A stretch of DNA of 64,000 nt, taken from Tetrapyrgos nigripes. Taxonomy: Eukaryota > Basidiomycota > Agaricomycetes > Agaricales > Campanellaceae. The DNA is taken from NCBI GenBank assembly GCA_013368315.1, contig JAACJM010000262.1, positions 1-64,000 on the forward strand. Direction: 5' to 3'. Below are positions 22,825 through 33,539 of the stretch, piece after piece. How positions within the stretch are numbered: position 1 is the first letter of the stretch; every line of letters begins with the position of its first letter. The notes below the pieces were generated by a model. The model was not told where the DNA came from. It saw only the letters and a list, made by a program, of their open reading frames with translations, and ran no database searches. Both the position numbers and the translations under genes were made by a program.

Positions 22825-25800
22825 GCAAAACTCAGACAACAAATTGCTGATTGGATTGATCCTCAACGTAAAAAACCGCCAAATATTGGCACTGAAAAGG
22901 CACCTTCTTCAATTGTTTCACCCAGCAGCCACCCGTTTTTAGGTCTTTCTGCAGCACCTCTCAGCTTACCATTTAATGGTTATGCCCATCCTGAAATTCA
23001 GAATTTTCCTCAATCAAACACAGCAGATTCAGATCAAGCCCCTGGAATGAAACGCAAACTCAGTGTTGCATTTCGGGAACCTCCTGTTACTGAAAGCATC
23101 ATTCAAAAGCGCACTAGGAAATCAGCCCATCATGTACCTCTCACTGGTCCTTGTTGCAACAGTCAGACCATTTACTTGGAATTTGAAGATTTACGTGAAG
23201 GATGGGATGGTTTCCCTCAGGCAAACTTTGCAATGGACATTACATGGGAGATATTCGAGGAGAATAACGAGCTATCAGTACACTGGGCCACCAACACTGT
23301 GGGGTACAATACAAAGGACCGTAGAAAGAGTAGTGTCAATGCGGAACAACTTGAAAATGGCGTACGAACAAAACGTAAATGCCTTGGGCATATCCGGTGT
23401 GATAATTCAGACTGTGCAATTGTCAAGAGACCACATACTGGGCCACTGTCTGCCATTACTAAACAGCTTCAAAAAGCTCAATGGGACATGTGAATGCGGC
23501 TCTGTTCTCAGCCACATACCCTGCCCAATATTTCAATGATTGTGAAATGGGCTGATGGTGTATGCTACTTCAATGGAATAGAGGATCATAATCATCCCAG
23601 ACTTCCTCACCAATTGCATGCGCTCAAAGGCTCACAGAAAAAATTTACAGAAATGGTTGAAGATAATAAGGATGTAGGTCCAGCAGGCCTTGCAGCAGGG
23701 AACACTCAGTCAGGGGAAAGTGTCTCAGATATTGATCCTGTTTGGATGAATCAAGACAGGATTGCAAGGGACCACAAAAAAATTCTTGACAAACATGAGC
23801 CCCGAATGGGTGATGATTTCATCTCTCGTTTTATCGATTTTCAGACCAATTATCCAGGATTTGTAGTCTCTGAGACTATGCTTGCTGGTATTGCTGTTGT
23901 ATCTCTCCAGACTCCATTTATGGCCCAACAAGTTCATCTTGATGCAACAGCAGTTGAGGGTCCTTTCAATGGGATAGTTAGTGATGCTGCTCATGGCTGG
24001 TGGAAAATCTCAACATCCGTTCTCATTATGAGCTCTGTTTTCTGTGTCAACTTGCTTCGTTGGGTACCTGCTCTTATCAGCTACTCAAATGGAAATACAG
24101 CTGCACATTACGAATATCATTTTCTTGCGCTGATGGAGGGTATAGCAAAAGCAACAGCAGAAAGAGGAAGGATTGTGGTTGATGAAATTTTTGCCCAGGT
24201 ATAGTTGTTGGTAATTACATCTAGATTAATTTCTCATCTATTCTTTTTCAGATTGTGGACTTCAGTGAGGCAGAAAGAAATGGATTTATACAAGCCTTTA
24301 TCCGATTCTGGCAAAGGCGTAATGACACACGCAGTGTAGAAGAGCTCAGAAATAAGGCTGCTAAATTACTACGAGGTTGTCAGCAACATTTCAGGAGTAG
24401 CATAACTCGTGTCGGACGAATAGCAGCAATAGTGTCTGTTGACCAGCAGAAAGAATTTTCTCGCCTGGCTAAGTCACTTATTCATTTAGACAATGTTGAG
24501 TCATTTCTTGAAGTTGTCTCTTCAATCAAATCTCAATTTCCAAAATTGATCCCTTGGCTAGAATGGTGGCTGAGACCAGAGCACGCCGTGATGATTTTCG
24601 AATCACAACGCATTATGGACTATTCGCTATGGGAATCACTTCCTGAAACAACAAATCCTGAGGAGGCCTTGCATTTCAGCCTCTATTCTGCAATGGGAAA
24701 GCATCACAATTTTTTCGAGGGACTAGGGAAACTCTTCAAGTGGGTGGAACAGCTATCAAAATTGTATAATGCTGCATTAAGTGAGTACTCAATAAGTATA
24801 GATGTTGTATTTTTTGTTTTTCTCAACATTTCATTTATTTAGTTGGCAGGCCTGTGCGCTGGGGAAAGGCACCATTACTGAAGCGCCAAGAAATTGAAGC
24901 CGAAATCCACCAGACAAAGAAATCACGGACAGCATCTGCAATTGCCGCTCGGAACAAACGCTACCACAATGATGGACGACCACTGGACGATAACCGCCTT
25001 CTCAAAGTCACTCACAGGAAACAGCAAAAGCAACGCACTGTTACAAAACTGGAAAAGAGAAGGAGAGAACAAGTCTCACCATCAGAGTTATCAGATATTT
25101 CAAGAGAGTTGAATTCAGGCAGTGATGACGGAGAGTATTCAGAACAGCATGGAATCATTGAGGGTTTTGCTACTGAAGATAAGTCTGATGCAGTTGAAGC
25201 AATGCATACATGGGCTATCTCACAGGGTAAAGTGGTTGCTTCCTCAAAATCAGAGGGAAATTCAAATGGAATTAGCACGGCAAAATCTCAACCTGATATT
25301 TTAGGGAATTATCCAATCAGTGGGTCAACTAAGGCCACTCTTGGAGAAGGAACCATTCAGACACAGAATGGAAAGAAGCGCCTACTTCTTTATCCAAAAG
25401 CGTCCTCATTTCAGTCATACAAGTGGTCTCGCAACTCTTGCTGGGCTGATACATCATTTGAGTTATTATTTTGGGCATTCAATTTTGACTGGAATGTGGT
25501 TGAGAATCTGTTTGAAAGCTATGACAATCACCCATTTGGGCCAGTTCTCAAATCACTCCAGGCAAGGCGAATTCTGATGGAGAATACAAGGCGAGGTCCC
25601 GATATGACTGTTGAGTTAATGAAATACAGAGATGAGACACGTATTTATATCAAACAGAAGGAATATGGAATGAATGTTGCTGCTTATGAATGGGAAAGTG
25701 ATATGGTAAGTTATCAATTATTAGGAATAGTGTGTGTGTGTGCTGACTCGGATTTCTGTAATAGGTCTGGCTCAATACCTGTTTTGATATCAATGACAAG

Positions 25801-28045
25801 TTACGCTGTGGCAAATTTCAGAGATCCAAAAGACTCACACTCACAGATAGAGATTTAAGCTGGTTCTTTTGCTTGCAAGTAATCAAGATTCAACAGTGCA
25901 TTCCTGAAAACGCTGCTGGAAAGCGAAGCATGCCAACACACATGCAAATTACTCCACCTCATCCAGTTTGGCTTCGAACCACCCATAGACCCACTGAGGA
26001 TGAATACAAGCAATGCCAGGGGAATATTCAAAAGTGGCTGCAATTAATGACTAGTGGAAGCCAGAATGCTTCATTTGCTCCTGACTGCTGGCGTCAATGC
26101 GATGGAATAGGATATTGTTCTGGAATAAAATCAGTATTCAACTTGTGTATGAATCTTCCTGAATACTTGATTTTTTCTATGGATACAGACCAGAAAGCAT
26201 GGAATTTCCCTCAAACTTTATATCCAAAATCTGGGACACAAGCCAAGGATAAGAACTGTATCTACTACATGACGGGCCGTGCTTTCATGAACAGTTCCCA
26301 TTATGTGTGTAGAGTTGTCGTACCTATGGATACACCTCAAGGAAAGCCCGCAGTATTTTTCTATGATGGGATGCATGAAGATGGAAAGGCATTCAGGGAG
26401 AATAAGTCACTTGATGGGCTTCTTTCAGGAGTCTCACCGGAGCTACCTGCCAAGTATCAAGAGAAGGGGTACAATACTTGTACTGTTATTTATCATCTCA
26501 GAGGTGGAGCCCAAGCTCAGGAATGGTTCACAAAAGGCCAGGTAGAGTATGCTGCAAAGAAATTCAATTTAGAGTTCAGACAAGACATCACTCCAGTTAC
26601 CCTTCTTGCTTCTAAAGCAGAATTAAAACTCAAAGACTTTCATAGAACACCTTGGGAAGGAAATCCATGGTTCAGTTTGCCAACAATTAAATACCTGACC
26701 AGTTCTTTGATCCCAACCATAGAATATGATAATTCTGCAAATGATACATTGGAAGCATCAACTGCCATGGGAGCGGAGAATTCACAAGCTCCAGAAGAGG
26801 TTCATGAGTCTGAAAACAAATTTTTCTCCACAGACAATTTAGTTCCCAGGGCAGAGTCAAATGCTATCTCTGACATCAGCATACCAGAAGGAAATCACAG
26901 GGATGAAGATGCTGAAGCAGTTGTTGATGAGCTCATGCGTGATCTGGAAATGATTGATGTGGACCAAGACAGCATGAATGATGAGAAGCAAGAGGTAGAG
27001 GACTTTCAATATTTAACTGGTGTGAGAGAGAATTTCGAGAGTATGAAGCATCTATGGCAACATGAGGTATGTGTATTGACTTTCTGTCTCCCAAGTTATT
27101 ATTTTCTGATCAAGGAAATCACGCTCTAGATCAAAGACATGCAGAAGGAAATGGAGGATGGAATCAAGTTTCTCCTACGCTCTATCAAGATTGAGCAGGA
27201 AGACGTGACCAATATTTTCACTGGTAGAATCACTCCCCGAATACTGGATGGGTACTTTCAGTGCTATCAGGAGCCCCTGAATATTACTGGCATATACGTC
27301 TGTGATACTATCAATTACGATGATCTCGAAAAGCTGATTCTGAAAAGAGGACAGCAGAGAGAAGCAATGATTTGTGAACTTTTCGAAAAATACAAGGTAA
27401 CATTTTGATGATCAGTGTCAGAATACTAAGCTTACTTAGTTGTTAAAGATTGACTGGTCAAATCATCGTTTGACTCTGCTTATAGTCCCAATATTCTTCA
27501 ACAATCATCTGATCACAGCAATTGTTGATTTTGGACAGATGATGATAAGGGTGTATGATATTTCTTCTGAGCAGCACAATCATACTACTACACCCTGGAG
27601 AGATGGCCCATATACTTGTATATTTCAGGTATTCATGATTTCTGCTTCGTATTTTATAAAATCAAACATTTTGATTGCAGGTAATTGGAAACCTGATTAA
27701 TCTTCATCAGCCACTGCATAATTTGAAGCTATTTCAAAAAATGGGATCTAAAATGCTGTGCAGAGGTGAGTACAGTAGAATACTCTTACAAACTTTTTTA
27801 TTAATATACTCGATTTACAGTACCAGCCTCAGGACAGGAATCTCAGCCAAAGTGGTCTTTATGTGTTTGGCATTATTTTGCTAGTATTTCGGGGAAAATT
27901 TCAGAATAATCAGTATTTTAGAGATATTCTGAAACCAAAGATGCTAGTGCTGCTAGCAGCAGAAATTATCCTTACATTTTATGAGCATGCCTACAAAGTT
28001 CCCTATATGGATGTGGAATCCGAAACTAGTGAGCATCCAAGGTAA
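22825..28045 (+). pseudogene. Mutator-like transposase with USP-like and Ulp1-like protease modules
   Basis: Exons 22825-24198, 24252-24780, 24843-25705, 25765-27066, 27130-27396, 27449-27628 and 27681-27765 join in phase, so one long gene of about 1,500 residues is implied. In order: a GCM/WRKY-like zinc cluster (CDNSDC, CECG, DHNHPRLPH; about 23395-23605); the DDE domain with Asp 23941 (HLDATAVEG), Asp 24258 (VDFSEAE), the C-x2-H motif at 24378 (GCQQHF) and Glu near 24660 (TTNPEEALH); a C19-like domain with Cys 25439 (NSCWADTSFELL), His 26299 (SSHYVCR) and Asp 26365 (FYDGM); and a C48-like domain with His 27506 (FNNHLITAIVDF). Lesions: a frame change and back near 23470 and 23535, with TGA at 23491, and frame loss after 27765. 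The N-terminal exon is not resolved. Confidence 0.78.
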
Positions 28046-28416
28046 GGCTCATGATTCATGTTTGGAACTGATGCTCATATTGCCTAGAACGGCAAGTCCC
28101 TTCCGTCAAAGCAAGCGACTGCAGGAAAAAAGAACAGGTAAGCAAATAACCTATGTCCACACTGAGAATGACACTCAGATGCAAATATGAAACTAGCATT
28201 CAAGAATCACAAAAATTAAACAAGTAAGTGCTAACTATTGAGTTGTCACTGACTGAATCTTTGACAAGAGTATTGGTGTAACAGTGAAACTCCAAGGAAT
28301 TGATCAAGTTGGGAAAAGGTTCAATTATTGGAAGACTGTAGATAGTGATGAATCTTGAGTAGTGTATATAGCAGAATAGAATTGTTCATTAACAGCAACT
28401 CAACACCAATAGGTGA

Positions 28417-28640
28417 AGCAAAAGTCAAGCAACACTTCTCATAGGTAAGGCAACAGTCAGGCAACAGTCAAGCAACGGTCAAGTAATAGTCAAGCAACGT
28501 CAAGCAACAGTCAAGCAACAGTCAAGCAACAGTCAAGCAACAGTCAAGCAACAGTCAAGCAACATCAAGCAACATCAAGCAACATCAAACAACATCAAGC
28601 AACATCAAGCAACAGTCAAGCAATGTCAAGCAACACTTAA
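28417..28640 (+). repeat. Inner right subterminal tcaagcaac array
   Basis: About twenty units of (gt)caagcaaca, mostly in tandem and in the same orientation as the left array, lie 560-780 bp inside the right end. Confidence 0.8.
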
Positions 28641-29049
28641 GGGTAAGTTAAGCAACAGTATGAATAGAATATGGGTCAACAAGCTACCACTTGAGATATC
28701 ACTCAAGGTACCCTCAAGCTATCATCTCAAAGAGACACATATTGCTCACTGCTCAGACATACTTAGCATCCTCATAGTTCTCAAACTAGTTGGATGAATG
28801 TAACAATAAATTGATTTTTTCTGACTTTTTTTTTTTTCTACCTTTACAATGATAAAAAGTTTGTACTTGATTGAGTAGAGGCTAAACCAATTTGTAATGA
28901 AGAAATGGTATGTATAATATCTTAATGAATGGCCCATTCAATGTGAGTAATTTGTTGTAAAATGAAGTGTAGTGAAGTTGACTAGACTAGGACAAGCACA
29001 GCCACATCCAAAGTAGAAAGTCAAGCTATCCTAAAACTACTCTCAAGTG

Positions 29050-29201
29050 GGTTACACTCAAGCAACTTCCAAGCAACCTTCAAGCAGGGCCAAGCAACAG
29101 TCAAGCAACAGTCAAGCAACAGTCAAGCAACAGTCAAGCAACAGTCAAGCAACAGTCAAGCAACTGTTGCTTGACCTGTTGCTTGAAAAGTCAGATGCCC
29201 T
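29050..29201 (+). repeat. Right terminal array and right TIR
   Basis: Direct tcaagcaacag units run to 29164. They then invert through caactgttgcttg into the right TIR, which ends ...gatgccct at 29201 before ACCAGATA. Confidence 0.83.
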
Positions 29202-29464
29202 ACCAGATAACACCAACAAAGTCTATAAAAGTTATGTGTACAGGTCAGAAAACAGGCACACTGCATTTAAGAGATATAATTTACTGGGTCAACAGTAACC
29301 ATTTTGTTTGCCATGTGATCAGAAAAGACCATACAGTGTGGATAAATGATGGCATGATTCATGGGTCTAGTTCATCTCAAGAGGGTGGTTTGAGTTATAT
29401 GCACTTGAAAGACCTAGCTGAGTATAATGGTCATCCAGCTTGTTCTTTTGTATATGCAAAGTAA

Positions 29465-30983
29465 ATTAATTAATTGTCGTGCTAGGGGGAATGGAAGAAT
29501 AGAATAAAATAAAATAAAATAGTCCTTGGTCTCGCCAGGCGTAGCTTGGCCTCTTCCCCCCAAGTGGCTGTATTTCATTGAATTGACATACAGGAGCATC
29601 AATTCTGGTGCAGGCCCAGAACACTTTGATCAAGGATATGTCTACCACACTTGTATACATATACCAGACAGAAATCACATTCGCAATTTTCTGCTGCTGG
29701 CAGCCCTCTGCTTTCAAACAGCACATGCTTTATTCAAGATGATAGAATTGGGTACAGAGCCACACACATTTATCCAGTGTGGATTATAGCGGTATATATA
29801 TATATTGGGGAAACATACATATACCGTGCATGATACCGCCATACCATGTCCAGTTTGGTCAACACAGAAACATATAGGCATAAAACACCATATCTACTAC
29901 AGACCTATATGCACCTAAAGGGCCCCACGTCCATACCATTGTCACCTTCCGAAGTATATCTGTCATCCCCGCATACATATATGATTTCCAGAATCGCGTA
30001 CGGGTTCTGAGACTGTAAGCTGTGAAGTTTGTGCCTCCTTATCAAACGTTCAAGACAATACATATATGCTGACAACTATACAGTGTACACGGCCTAATGA
30101 GCTGAGATACATATATCAGCATGCCTGCAGACCAACGCCTGCCAACCCCAGATGGCCTCGCGACCTCAAGACTATATATCAAGCGCGGGGTCTTATGTCC
30201 AAGAATGAGATCCCATCAAATAGCTCCACCCGATCTCCCGCCCCATCGGGATCCCATTTCGGTTAATCACCCGCTGCCCAATATGGGGGGTGGTGCCGGG
30301 ACATGCCGCTTCCAGGTGGTGGAATGGCCTGGCCATATACCTACATCGCCGGCGTGTCACCAGCCTGGCCCCAGTCCGTGAATATACAGATGTGGGTCCT
30401 GGCTCCTGTCCACTGATATATGGATGTCAGTACCCCATAGGGTGACATGAGTATGTATCTCTAATAACTCTCTCTAGAGAAAGAAATCAGTAAATTTGCC
30501 TTTGTAAGCCTCTTTGTAATGAGTGGCCAATCTCTCAATTTCACATCGTGGAAGGTGCTATTAGGAAAATACAGAGGTACATACTCATGTGACATTACCC
30601 AAGACTGACTTTTGTGTATCTTACTTATTTAGTCTGGTTTGTGATTGCATTGTTTTGGAAGCTTGGCTTCCTATTTATGTGCATATCAATCTGTCAATGT
30701 GGCTTGGGTACTTGAATTAGTTACAAGGGAAAGGAAAGGGCAGAGGTTAGATAAAATGAGGTATATATTTTACACATCTGCAACTTGCCTGCAACCTCAA
30801 CTTGGTACTCACCATATTTTAACACTGATCCACACCCGTTTTGTTTTCCAGTGTAATGAGATAAGTAATTAATGAATTAAAGCTATTCACATAGAGCCAA
30901 ACTTATGTGTCTGAAAGCAAGTCAATGTGTCAGGAATCATATATTTCACGTCTTATATACAGGTGGAACATTTGAAATGGAAA
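29465..30983. other. Gene-free stretch
   Basis: Contains an aaaat microsatellite at about 29501-29520 and an atatat run at about 29792-29803. No coding region or element end is recognisable. Confidence 0.5.
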
Positions 30984-32858
30984 TCATTTATCTGTGAAGC
31001 ATTGGGCCCAGTTCTTTCCAAATACTATGTCATCACCAAAAGAAAGCCTAGTCAGGCCTTTCCGGGAGATAACTATGAGACTCTGGGGAGTACAAAGTGT
31101 GGAACAGTATTCATGTAGAATCCAAACAATACCATAATTGATCCCAGGAAGTTTGATCCATCCATCTTTATCAATTGTCCAGTTGTTGTCTAGAAATAAG
31201 AACGGAAATTGATTAGATCTTTTGATAAATAGAAAGACATACTTACATTTACAGGATAAGCTACAATCAGTGCTAGGAATTCCAACTGCTCTATCATGTG
31301 AGTCAGACATGATCCTGGCTCCATCAGGAGAGAAAGACACTGATTGGACCCAGTTAGCATGTCTCTGGACTGGTTCTCCAATGGCAGTCCCAGTTTGTGC
31401 ATCCCAGATCCTCACTGTTCTGTCTTTGGACCCAGATGCAATCTTGTCTCCATCAGGAGAGAAAGCCACTGATTGGACCCAGCCTTCATGTCCCTGGAGT
31501 GGATCTCCAATGGCAGTCCCAGTTTATGCATCCCAGATCCTCACTGTTCTGTCTTCTGACCCAGACACAATCCTGGCTCCATCAGAAGAGAAAGCCACTG
31601 ATGAGACATAGCCTTCATGTCCCTGGAGTGGCTCTACACTAGCAGTCCCAGTTTTTGCATCCCAGATCCACACTGTTCTGTCATGCAATCCAGACACAAT
31701 CATGGCTCCATCAGGAGAGAAAGACACTGATTGGACCCAGTCTTTATGTCCCTGGAGTGGTTCTCCAATGGCCATCCCAGTTTGTGCATTCCAGATCCTC
31801 ACTGTTCTGTCTTCTGACCCAGACACTATCCTGGCTCCATCAGGAGAGAAAGCCACTGATTGGACCCAGTCTTTATGTCCATGGAGTGGGTCTCCAATGG
31901 CCATCCCAGTTTGTGCATTCCAGATCCTCACTGTTCTGTCTTCTGACCCAGACACTATCCTGGCTCCATCAGGAGAGAAAGCCACTGATTGGACTGAACC
32001 TTCATGTCCCCGGAGTGGCTCTCCAATGGCAGTCCCAGTTTGTGCATCCCAGATCCTCACTGTTCTGTCTTCTGACCCAGACACAATCCTGGCTCCATCA
32101 GGAGAGAAAGACACTGATTGGACCCAGCTTTCATGTCCCTGGAGTGGCTCTCCAATGACAGTCCCAGTTTGAGCATCCCAGATCCTCACTGTTCTATCAG
32201 ATGACCCTGACACAATCCTGGCTCCATCAGGAGAGAAAACCACTGATTCAACCCAGCCTTCATGTCCCTGGAGTGGCTCTCCAATGGCCATCCCAGTTTG
32301 TGCATCCCAGAACCTCACTGATTTGTCAGATGCCCCAGACACAATCCTGGCTCCATCAGGAGAGAAATCCACTGATTGGACCCAGTCTTCATGCCCCTGG
32401 AGTGGCTCTCCACTGGCAGTCCCAGTTTGTGCATCCCAGGTCCTCGCTGTTCTGTCTTCTGACCCAGACACAATCCTGGCTCCATCAGGGGAGAACTTCA
32501 CTGATGGGACCCAGCTTTCATGTCCCTTGAGTGGTTCTCCAATGGCAGTCCCAGTTTGTGCATTCCAGATCCTCACTGTTCTATCAGATGACCCAGAAAC
32601 TATCCTGGCTCCATCAGGAGAGAAAGCTACTGATTCAACCCAGTCTTCATGTCCCTGGAGTGGCTCTCCAATGGCAGTCCCAGTTTGTGCATCCCAGATC
32701 CTCACTGTTCTGTCAGTTGACCCAGAAACAATCCTGGCTCCATCAGGAGAGAAAGCCACTGATTGGACTGAGCCTTCATGTCCCCAGAGTGGCTCTCCAA
32801 TGGCAGTCCCAGTTTGTGCATCCCAGATCCTCACTATCCTGTCAGATGACCCAGACAC
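30984..32858 (-). pseudogene. WD40 propeller of a NACHT-WD40 (STAND/NLR-like) protein
   Basis: STAND proteins of this class sense ligands through a C-terminal repeat domain; the N-terminal effector and NACHT parts are absent here. About thirteen units of 43 residues follow the pattern GHEGSVQSVAFSPDGARIVS, then GSEDRTVRIWDAQTGTAIGEPL. They are very similar to one another. After the last unit an intron (about 31251-31193) leads to a C-terminal exon (DGWIKLPGINYGIVWILHEY ... FGKNWAQCFTDK) of the type that closes Agaricomycete NACHT-WD40 proteins, with TGA at 30984-30986. Unit 11 has TAA at 31524-31526 where the sister units have CAA (WDAQTG). The frame begins abruptly at about 32870 with no start region, so this is a 5'-truncated, nonsense-bearing copy. 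Confidence 0.85.
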
Positions 32859-32880
32859 AATTCTGGCTCCATCACCCTAG

Positions 32881-33227
32881 CCAGTGCAGATATATGAATA
32901 TGCCTGAGGTATTTTCAGGGTACATGTTCCAATATCTGTGGGGATTTGTCCAGCAGGGCTCCTGGGTGCAATATAGGAATATGCTTGGACTAGCTCATGT
33001 CAAAGCGAGTTAAGCCATCAGCAGATAGCGGCAGGTGCAGATATTAATATTATTCACCCCAATCAGGAACCGCTGTCACAGTTACTATTTTCACATAAGC
33101 GGACAGTTACCAATTTGGTAGGTGCCCGTCACTCACCGCACTTAGTTGCTTAGCCAGCCGTTTTGGGACCTTGATATCAATTGTAGCCGATCACTCTGCG
33201 GATGCTACTGTACCAATTCTCTTTCCT
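32881..33227. other. Nothing recognised
   Basis: Short spacer between the WD40 fragment and the Pol III-like sequence; no motif seen. Confidence 0.5.
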
Positions 33228-33322
33228 GATCCTCAATGTCTCCTTTGGTGTAATGGTCTTCCTCTTAAGTCTGCCTTGTTTTCACGCTCGCAGGTTCAAT
33301 TCCCAATCATCCTTTTTTTTTT
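33228..33322 (+). ncRNA. tRNA-like Pol III unit with A box, B box and T-run
   Basis: tggtgtaatgg matches the A-box consensus TRGYNNANNGG. ggttcaattcc, about 40 bases on, matches the B-box consensus GGTTCRANNCC. A run of ten T follows at about 33313-33322. The acceptor and T stems do not pair well, so a working tRNA is unlikely. It may be a tRNA pseudogene or the head of a SINE. Confidence 0.5.
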
Positions 33323-33539
33323 GTCAGCCACTCTTGTTTTGATTTCTAATATACAATTTCTAATACTATATCTTGTCCTCTGCCTCCCTAATAGCCTCAG
33401 AAGCCTCCTCATCATCCTCAAAATAGACATAAAGGGTGGGCAGCTCAGTAATCCGGTCAATCACCTTGAAAGCGTGGTTCCTGAGCCCCTCCCAACATGT
33501 ATGCATTCTGATTGCCCGCTCCTCTTGGAATTTGATCTG

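Larger units (their letters stand above)
22444..29201. mobile_element. Mutator-like element (6,758 bp) with TIRs and 8-bp TSD
   Basis: The ends read agggc...gccct. The first 36 bases of each end match at 32 positions, including an unbroken 25 bases ending caggtcaagcaac. The target duplication ACCAGATA flanks both sides (22436-22443 and 29202-29209). Inside are arrays of tcaagcaacag near both ends and one large spliced gene with zinc cluster, DDE transposase, USP-like and Ulp1-like modules. The D-D-C2H-E layout of the transposase and the 8-bp duplication fit the Mutator superfamily, although hAT and KDZ/Zisupton elements also make 8-bp duplications. Confidence 0.85.
21117..29464 (+). pseudogene. 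PIF1-type helicase C-terminus fused to a USP-like domain, split by insertion
   Basis: The left part runs from 21199 to 22443. It opens with the end of a PIF1-like helicase (TYTITRSQVQVIQNFSMTDF, SQGRT, SGLNGFLRQEFRELEVLDEI). A basic linker follows, then a USP/C19-like cysteine box (NFSCGYDSILTIL, Cys codon at 21943) and CxxC pairs (CPACG, CPTCH). TGA at 22384 stands where Arg fits. At 22443 a Mutator-like element interrupts the frame; it resumes at 29210 and gives the His box (VNSNHFVCHVI, His codon at 29300) and VWINDGM, ending in TAA at 29462. The two parts are in the same frame once the insert and one target duplication are ignored. A helicase fragment in another frame extends back to about 21120. 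PIF1 helicases with peptidase tails are typical of Helitron-like elements; this copy is truncated at its 5' side. Confidence 0.75.

Noticed and set aside
28417..28640. CRISPR-like array
   Set aside because: The 11-base units are mostly in direct contact without unique spacers, and the setting is a eukaryotic transposon.
22444..29201. Calling the element KDZ or hAT because of its 8-bp duplication
   Set aside because: The transposase has the D-D-C2H-E layout and zinc cluster of Mutator-like elements and lacks KDZ motifs such as EMGPGSR, which are seen at 35.1 kb.
31222..33013. Long plus-strand open frames across the WD40 array
   Set aside because: They repeat in step with the 129-bp WD40 units and are mirror frames of the minus-strand repeats; no family matches.
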